From Thermomonospora echinospora (GTDB lineage: Bacteria; Actinomycetota; Actinomycetes; Streptosporangiales; Streptosporangiaceae), in contig NZ_FNVO01000013.1 of the NCBI RefSeq assembly GCF_900108175.1, positions 62,001-126,000 on the forward strand: a stretch of 64,000 nt of DNA. The letters are read 5' to 3'. This document shows, in pieces, positions 58,888 to 64,000 of this stretch (positions are counted from its first letter, which is position 1; each line of letters starts with the position of its first letter). A model generated the notes under the pieces. It saw only the letters and a list, made by a program, of their open reading frames with translations, did not search any database and had not been told where the DNA came from. The position numbers and the translations under genes were made by a program.

Positions 58888-58981
58888 GCGCGGCGCGTCC
58901 CGGCCACCGGCAAGGGGAAGGCGGCCTCCACCGGCCCCCGCGGCTGCGTCCTCGGCCGGCCCGTCACAGACGTCCGCATCG

Positions 58982-59662
58982 TCACATCCGACCAGAACGC
59001 TCGGAGACACCGGAACGCTCGGAGACGCGGCGGCGTCCCCCGGTCAGCCGTACGGCCACGAAGGCGAGCACCGCCAGCGCCGCCACGGCCAGCACCCCCT
59101 TGGAGTAGGTGCTCACATAACCCTCCACGATGTGCCAGTTCTCCCCCAATGCATAACCCGCCAGCACGAACAGGAGGTTCCAGATGAGGCTGCCGAGCGT
59201 GGTCAGCACCACGAACGTGGGCACCGGCATCCGCTCGACGCCCGCCGGGACCGAGACCAGACTGCGGAAGATCGGGACCATCCGGCCCAGGAACACCGCC
59301 TTGGTGCCGTGCCGCGCGAACCACTCCTCGGTGCGGTCCAGGTCCGACAGCTTGACCAGCGGGAGCCGGGCCACCAGGGCGCGGACCCGGTCACGGCCGA
59401 TGAGCGCCCCGATCCCGTACAGCGCCAGCGCGCCGACCACCGAGCCGAGCGTGGTCCACACGATCGCCGCCAGTAGCCCCATCTGCCCCTGGCTGGCGGT
59501 GAACCCGGCCAGCGGCAGGATCACCTCGCTGGGCAGCGGCGGGAACAGGTTCTCCAGCGCGATGGCCAGGCCCGCGCCCGGTGCGCCCAGCCGCTCCATC
59601 AGGTCGGTGGCCCATCCTGCCACCCCACCGGTCACGACCTCGTCATTCGCGTATCCGATCAT
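58982..59662 (-). CDS. DedA family membrane protein
   Basis: A 226-residue integral membrane protein. AIALENLFPPLPSEVILPLAGF is the family N-terminal signature (E then PxPSE), and FLGRMVPIFRSLVSVPAG is the conserved R-containing loop; both are needed for lipid/undecaprenyl-phosphate movement in studied DedA proteins. Four to five spans follow. The tail has a small repeat VSERSG-VSERSG. ATG 59662 is used. Confidence 0.92.
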   Translation of the reverse strand: MIGYANDEVVTGGVAGWATDLMERLGAPGAGLAIALENLFPPLPSEVILPLAGFTASQGQMGLLAAIVWTTLGSVVGALALYGIGALIGRDRVRALVARLPLVKLSDLDRTEEWFARHGTKAVFLGRMVPIFRSLVSVPAGVERMPVPTFVVLTTLGSLIWNLLFVLAGYALGENWHIVEGYVSTYSKGVLAVAALAVLAFVAVRLTGGRRRVSERSGVSERSGRM

Positions 59663-59858
59663 GCTCTCGACGCTAGGAACAGCACGGCGGGCCCACCATG
59701 GAGCCGACCGCCGACCTTCCCGGCCGCCCACCACAGCCCCGACCCTGCGGAAAACCACAGTTTTCCGGCGACATTCAGAGCAATCGGCCGATCCCGCCGC
59801 TCCGGTTTGCCTAATCTCGGGGAGTCCCCCCTCCACCGCGCTAAGGAGTCCCGCCCCC

Positions 59859-60677
59859 GTGACCGCAGACGAGCAGGAGCACGCGCCCGCAGGCATCGAC
59901 GTGAGCCAGCCCAGCTTCGCCCGTGTGTACGACTACTTCCTCGGCGGCAAGGACAACTACGCCGCCGACCGCCAGGTGGCCGACATGGTGATGGAACTGG
60001 TGCCCGAGGCCCCGGTCGTCGCGCGCGGCAACCGCATCGCCATCGACCGGGCCGTGCGCTACCTGGCGGGCGAGGTGGGCATCGACCAGTTCATCGACAT
60101 CGGCTCCGGGCTGCCCACCGCCAGCAACGTGCACGAGTCCGCCAAGGACGTCAACCCGGGCGTGCACGTGGTGTACGTCGACAACGACCCGATCGTGCTG
60201 GCGCACGGCCGGGCGCTGCTCACCGAGAACGGGGTGGCCACGGTCATCCAGGGCGACCTGTACGAGCCGGAGAAGATCTTCACCGACCCGGCGCTGACCG
60301 GCCTGATCGACCTGAGCCGCCCGGTGGGGATCATCCTGGCGGCGATCATCCACCATGTGCCCGACGAGCGGGACCCGCGGGCGGTGGTCCGCCGACTGCA
60401 CGACTTCGTGGCGCCCGGCAGCCACTTCGCGCTGACCCATCTGCACGACTCCGGCGACGACCCCCGCGTGGAGGAGGCCAAGAAGATCCTGCAGTCGGGG
60501 CTGGGCGGCTCCTACTTCCGCCGCCGCGAGCAGATCGAGGGCTTCCTGGACGGCCTGACCCTGCTGGAGCCGGGCGTGGTGAACGTGACCGAGTGGCGGC
60601 CCAACGGCCCGGCGGGGCCGCTGGAGCACCCGCTGCACTCGCAGATGGTCGCCGCGATGGCCCGCAAGGACGCCTAG
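59859..60677 (+). CDS. SAM-dependent methyltransferase, DUF574 type
   Basis: A 272-residue Rossmann methyltransferase-like protein of the family abundant in actinomycetes. The family opening SFARVYDYFLGGKDNYAADR is followed by IDQFIDIGSGLPTASNVHE (SAM motif I) and HVVYVDNDPIVLAHGRALL (acidic residue binding SAM ribose). AAIIHHVPDERDPRAVV is motif IV/V. GTG 59859 follows AAGGAG. A paralogue begins at 63716. Substrates are unknown. Confidence 0.9.
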   Translation: MTADEQEHAPAGIDVSQPSFARVYDYFLGGKDNYAADRQVADMVMELVPEAPVVARGNRIAIDRAVRYLAGEVGIDQFIDIGSGLPTASNVHESAKDVNPGVHVVYVDNDPIVLAHGRALLTENGVATVIQGDLYEPEKIFTDPALTGLIDLSRPVGIILAAIIHHVPDERDPRAVVRRLHDFVAPGSHFALTHLHDSGDDPRVEEAKKILQSGLGGSYFRRREQIEGFLDGLTLLEPGVVNVTEWRPNGPAGPLEHPLHSQMVAAMARKDA

Positions 60678-60693
60678 CAGCGTCCGGACGCGC

Positions 60694-60960
60694 CTAGACG
60701 CGGGCCGGGGACGGGCCGGCGGGGGCCGGCTCGCGGTCGTGCCCGGCCAGGTGGCGGGCGCGCTCGGCCTCGTCCTCGAACGCGATGACGGTGACCGTGC
60801 CGCCGATCTCCGGGGCGGCGACGACGAGCAGGTACGGCATCCCCGCCCGCTCGGCGAGGTAGGTGGTCGCCCCCTGGGCACGGCCGCAGGCACGTGCGCC
60901 GAGGAAACCGGCGAGGACGTCCTGGCCGTCGGCGAGCGTTTCGGTGCGCATGCCGCCCAT
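60694..60960 (-). CDS. Small hypothetical protein
   Basis: An 88-residue protein with a plausible alpha/beta fold (MPYLLVVAAPEIGGTVTVIAFED). It has no span or cysteine motif beyond two single Cys near the start. Start ATG 60960 or ATG 60951 are both possible. It is convergent with the methyltransferase gene, 16 bp apart, and its codon use is similar to neighbours. I do not recognise a family; it could also be a non-coding frame. Confidence 0.45.
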   Translation of the reverse strand: MGGMRTETLADGQDVLAGFLGARACGRAQGATTYLAERAGMPYLLVVAAPEIGGTVTVIAFEDEAERARHLAGHDREPAPAGPSPARV

Positions 60961-61039
60961 TTCCGCACGCGGCGATGTCGGCGGGATGTCACCGCGGTTA
61001 CGCGGCCCCCAACATCACCGGGGCATCCAGTACAAACGC

Positions 61040-61076
61040 CACGCTCCGCCCTTCCAGGCCTGGAGGGCGGAGCGTG
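61040..61076 (-). terminator. Hairpin terminator after gltA
   Basis: Arms of 19 and 18 bases (61040-61058 and 61059-61076) pair along their whole length with one bulged base and essentially no loop, so a few central pairs would open. Read on the minus strand it is followed by GCGTTTGTA. It begins 14 bases past the citrate synthase stop. Confidence 0.75.
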
Positions 61077-61089
61077 TGCGGCGGCGCGC

Positions 61090-62373
61090 CTAGCGCCCGT
61101 CGATGGGTACGTAGTGGCGCTCGCCCGGGCCCAGGTACACCTGGCGCGGGCGGCCGATCTTGGTGGTGGGGTCGCTCATCATCTCCCGCCACTGGGCGAT
61201 CCAGCCGGGCAGCCGGCCCAGCGCGAACAGCACGGTGAACGCGTTGGTGGGGAAGCCGAGGGCCTTGTAGATGACGCCGGTGTAGAAGTCGACGTTCGGG
61301 TAGAGCTTGCGCTCGACGAAGTAGTCGTCGGCGAGCGCGACCTCCTCCAGCCGCATGGCGATGTCCAGCAGCGGGTCGGGCTTGCCGAGCCGGTCCAGCA
61401 CCTTGGTGGTGGCCTTCTTGACCACGGCGGCGCGCGGGTCGTAGTTGCGGTAGACGCGGTGGCCGAAGCCCATGAGTTTCAGGCCCGGCTCCTTGGCCTT
61501 GACCCGCCGCACGAAGGAGTCCACGTCGCCGCCCTCGGCGTGGATGGCCTCCAGCATCTCCAGCACGGCCTGGTTGGCGCCGCCGTGCAGCGGCCCCCAC
61601 AGCGCGTTGACCGCCGCCGAGATGGACGAGAACAGGTTGGCGTGGCTGGAGCCCACCAGCCGGACCGTGGAGGTGGAGCAGTTCTGCTCGTGGTCGGCGT
61701 GCAGCACGAACAGCATGTCCAGGACCTTGACGACCTCCGGGTCCACCTCGTAGGGGGTGGTCGGCACGCCGAAGGACATGCGCAGGAAGTTCTCCACGTA
61801 GGACAGCGAGTTGTCCGGGTACAGCAGCGGCTGGCCGATGGAGGTCTTGTAGGCGTAGGCGGCGATCGTGGGCAGCTTGGAGATCAGCCGGATGCTGGAG
61901 ATGTCGACCTGCTCGGGGTCGAACGGGTCCAGGCTGTCCTGGTAGAAGGTGGACAGCGCGCTGACGGCCGAGGACAGCACCGCCATCGGGTGCGCGTCGC
62001 GGGGGAACCCGGCGAAGAAGTTCTTGAAGTCCTCGTGCAGCATCGTGTGGTTGCTGATCTTCTCGGTGAAGTCGGCGAGCTGGTCGGCCGACGGCAGCTC
62101 ACCGTAGATCAGCAGGTAGGCCACCTCCAGGAAGGACGATTTCTCCGCCAGCTCCTCGATCGGGTAGCCGCGGTAGCGCAGGATTCCCGCGTCGCCGTCG
62201 ATGTAGGTGATCGCCGAGGTGGTGGAGGCCGTGTTGACGAATCCCGGGTCCAGGGTGACGTACCCGGTCTCCTTGAGGAGACTGCCGATCTGCAGGCCGC
62301 CCGGCCCCTCGGTCGCGGTCGTCACCTCAAGGGACATCCGCCCGCCGGGGTGGTCGAGCTCGATGTCGGACAT
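61090..62373 (-). CDS. gltA: Citrate synthase
   Basis: Condenses oxaloacetate and acetyl-CoA to citrate at the entry of the TCA cycle. It has 427 residues. The N-terminal region has the long-form type II start (DPGFVNTASTTSAITYIDGD, GILRYRGYPIEELAEKSSFL). NALWGPLHGGANQAVLEML holds one catalytic His and MGFGHRVYRNYDPRAAV the second His region, with the catalytic Asp in VDFYTGVIYKALG. A GGAGG site precedes ATG 62373. It is monocistronic with a terminator. Confidence 0.95.
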   Translation of the reverse strand: MSDIELDHPGGRMSLEVTTATEGPGGLQIGSLLKETGYVTLDPGFVNTASTTSAITYIDGDAGILRYRGYPIEELAEKSSFLEVAYLLIYGELPSADQLADFTEKISNHTMLHEDFKNFFAGFPRDAHPMAVLSSAVSALSTFYQDSLDPFDPEQVDISSIRLISKLPTIAAYAYKTSIGQPLLYPDNSLSYVENFLRMSFGVPTTPYEVDPEVVKVLDMLFVLHADHEQNCSTSTVRLVGSSHANLFSSISAAVNALWGPLHGGANQAVLEMLEAIHAEGGDVDSFVRRVKAKEPGLKLMGFGHRVYRNYDPRAAVVKKATTKVLDRLGKPDPLLDIAMRLEEVALADDYFVERKLYPNVDFYTGVIYKALGFPTNAFTVLFALGRLPGWIAQWREMMSDPTTKIGRPRQVYLGPGERHYVPIDGR

Positions 62374-62589
62374 ACGCCCTCCTCCGTTTCACGCGCATTC
62401 ACGTTCGGCCGGGGTCACCGGCACGTGAGGATCGGTCGCCGCTTGGTGTGGCGAGATCCTCCCCATTGGGGACCTTAGCGACACCTTGACCGGGGACCGT
62501 AAGGCGACCCCTGTCCGAGGACCACTGAAACGGTCACCAGACCCCCGGTCGCCCCACATTATGGAAGCGCATGTGCCTACGCTGGTGCC

Positions 62590-63522
62590 ATGAGCGCCAT
62601 GAGCCGTCTGGGGCTGGGACTGGCGGCGCTGGGCCGTCCGGCGTACATCAACGTGGGGCGGGCCGACGAGCTGCCGGACGAGCGCGGCGTCGCGGCGATG
62701 CGGGCCGCCACCCGCCGGGTGCTGGACGCGGCGTACGCCGCCGGGATCCGCTGGGTCGACACCGCCCGCTCCTACGGCCTCGCCGAGGAGTTCCTGGCGG
62801 GCTGGCTGGACGGGCACGACGACGTCACCGTCTCCAGCAAGTGGGGGTACGCCTACGTCGGCGGCTGGCGGATGGACGCCCCGCGGCACGAGGTCAAGGA
62901 GCACTCGGCCGAGCGGTTCCGCACTCAGCTCGCCGAGTCCCGGGCCCTGCTGGGCGACCGGCTGTCGCTGTACCAGGTGCACTCGCTGACCGACGACAGC
63001 CCGCTGTTTCGGGACGGCCCGCTGCTGGCGGAGCTGGCGCAAGCGGCGGCGGACGGGCTGCGCCTGGGCTTTTCCACCTCCGGCCCGCGCCAGGCCGAGA
63101 CCATAGGGCGCGCCCTGGGCCTGGAGGTGGAGGGGCGGCCCCTGTTCTCCGCCGTCCAGTCGACCTGGAACGTGCTGGAGACCTCCGCCGAGCAGGCCCT
63201 GCGCGAGGCCCACGAGCAGGGCCTGCACGTCCTGGTCAAGGAGACCCTCGCCAACGGCCGCCTGGCGGTGGACCCGCCCGAGGAGCTGGTGGCGCTCGCC
63301 GAGATCCGCGGTGTGGGGCCGGACGCCGTGGCCCTGGCCGCCGCGCTGAGCCGTCCCTGGGCGGACACCGTGCTGATCGGCGCGGTGAGCGAGCCCCAGC
63401 TGCACGCCAACCTGGCCGCCACCCGGATCACGCTCGGCGAGGCGGAGCTGGCCGCGCTGGCCGGGGCCGCCGTCCCGCCCGCCCGCTACTGGGCCGAGCG
63501 CGCCGCGCTCCCCTGGGCCTGA
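62590..63522 (+). CDS. Aldo/keto reductase
   Basis: A TIM-barrel NADPH-dependent reductase of 310 residues. The catalytic tetrad can be seen as D57 and Y62 in WVDTARSYGLAE, K84 in SSKWGYAY and H131 in LYQVHSLTD. The substrate, probably a small aldehyde or ketone, cannot be told. ATG 62590 is used, with ATG 62599 three codons later. It is divergent from gltA. Confidence 0.88.
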   Translation: MSAMSRLGLGLAALGRPAYINVGRADELPDERGVAAMRAATRRVLDAAYAAGIRWVDTARSYGLAEEFLAGWLDGHDDVTVSSKWGYAYVGGWRMDAPRHEVKEHSAERFRTQLAESRALLGDRLSLYQVHSLTDDSPLFRDGPLLAELAQAAADGLRLGFSTSGPRQAETIGRALGLEVEGRPLFSAVQSTWNVLETSAEQALREAHEQGLHVLVKETLANGRLAVDPPEELVALAEIRGVGPDAVALAAALSRPWADTVLIGAVSEPQLHANLAATRITLGEAELAALAGAAVPPARYWAERAALPWA

Positions 63523-63524
63523 CC

Positions 63525-63544
63525 CCGGCCGGGCGTTCGGCCGG
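63525..63544 (+). terminator. Short hairpin after the aldo/keto reductase gene
   Basis: CCGGCCG (63525-63531) and CGGCCGG (63538-63544) form a perfect 7-bp stem with a GGCGTT loop 3 bases after the stop. There is no T-run. Confidence 0.45.
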
Positions 63545-63715
63545 ACACGGGGAGTGTCGTGCCGCCACGTCAGGGCCGGTCACCGGTGAGCGTCCCGTAT
63601 CGGCCCCATGCTGCGGGCACATGTCCGACAAGTAAATCAACACTGATCGACGCCGGACGTAATACGATGATCGTCACGTGGGCGGCCGGATGAGACGGCT
63701 GAGATAGGGGACACC

Positions 63716-64000
63716 GTGGCGAGCGAGCGATCCGGACCGGGCGGGTTCGACCCCACCGTGCCGAACATCGCCCGGATGTACGACTACTACCTGGGCGGCA
63801 AGGACAACTACGAGGCCGACCGCGCGCAGGCGACGGCGGCGATCGCCGCCGACCCCACCCTGCTGACGGTGATCAGGGAGAACCGGGCCTTCCTCGGGCG
63901 CGCGGTGCGGTACCTGGCCGAGCAGGGCATCGACCAGTTCCTCGACATCGGCACCGGCCTGCCCACCCAGCAGAACGTGCACCAGATCGCGCACTCGGTG
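63716..64000 (+). CDS. SAM-dependent methyltransferase, DUF574 type (3' end cut by window edge)
   Basis: The first 95 residues of a second DUF574-type protein. NIARMYDYYLGGKDNYEADR and IDQFLDIGTGLPTQQNVHQI closely follow the paralogue at 59859. The GTG start follows ATAGGGG. The gene runs off the right edge, so domains after motif I are not visible. Confidence 0.88.
   Translation, partial: MASERSGPGGFDPTVPNIARMYDYYLGGKDNYEADRAQATAAIAADPTLLTVIRENRAFLGRAVRYLAEQGIDQFLDIGTGLPTQQNVHQIAHSV

Overview
The window is about 64 kb of very GC-rich DNA with dense genes, many ATGA/GTGA 4-base start-stop overlaps and frequent GTG/TTG starts. It holds several actinomycete-type families: a DUF5753 XRE regulator with DUF397 and an RsbW-like ATPase, two DUF574-type methyltransferases, a DUF5302 protein, an F420-type PPOX protein and a LAL-type LuxR regulator. 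This fits a filamentous actinomycete, most likely Streptosporangiales/Thermomonosporaceae (an inference; no rRNA gene is present to settle it). No tRNA, rRNA, CRISPR array, prophage or insertion sequence was seen.

1-7,000: a rhamnose-type locus. A sugar ABC ATPase (cut by the left edge) diverges from an operon LacI regulator - lutA - lutB - lutC - rhaB. Rhamnulokinase begins rhamnose breakdown, which yields L-lactaldehyde, and LutABC would oxidise the resulting L-lactate to pyruvate. Shared ACGTTTTAA sites lie between the divergent genes.

7,000-26,700: a tyrosine-phosphatase-like protein; a large LuxR regulator carrying a 12-bp tandem repeat; an alpha/beta hydrolase plus GMC (cholesterol-oxidase-like) oxidoreductase pair; kynureninase; an ECF sigma/anti-sigma pair; a class III cyclase-like protein; a PPOX protein; HrpB helicase; a NERD protein; small membrane proteins; a histidine phosphatase; and a GAF/winged-helix regulator.

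27,000-33,700: small and coiled-coil proteins, then a tight operon of a DUF6421-type protein with an HDxxH...EE motif, an SDR and a threonine-aldolase-like PLP enzyme, closed by a strong terminator. A peroxiredoxin-like gene, a TetR gene and a DUF5302 gene follow.

33,800-37,000: the most unusual segment. A six-gene cluster keeps the mauE-mauD-mauA order of methylamine dehydrogenase operons, including a Tat-exported mature domain with exactly 12 cysteines. It has no recognisable heavy chain or MauG, and three of its genes have no recognised function.

37,000-49,000: cupin, flippase-like protein, ECF sigma with a three-domain VOC protein, a membrane-anchored protein, a CxxC coiled-coil protein, then a leucine/isovalerate catabolic operon (TetR; carboxylase beta and alpha; HMG-CoA lyase; acyl-CoA dehydrogenase) with two inverted-repeat operators.

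49,000-64,000: a MarR/MFS drug-efflux pair, mtnA behind a 16-bp AT-rich duplication, the XRE/DUF397/ATPase triad, otsA, an FAD oxidase, a two-component system, a DedA protein, two DUF574 methyltransferases (the second cut by the right edge), citrate synthase and an aldo/keto reductase. Many start codons were chosen by ribosome-binding-site spacing and remain approximate.
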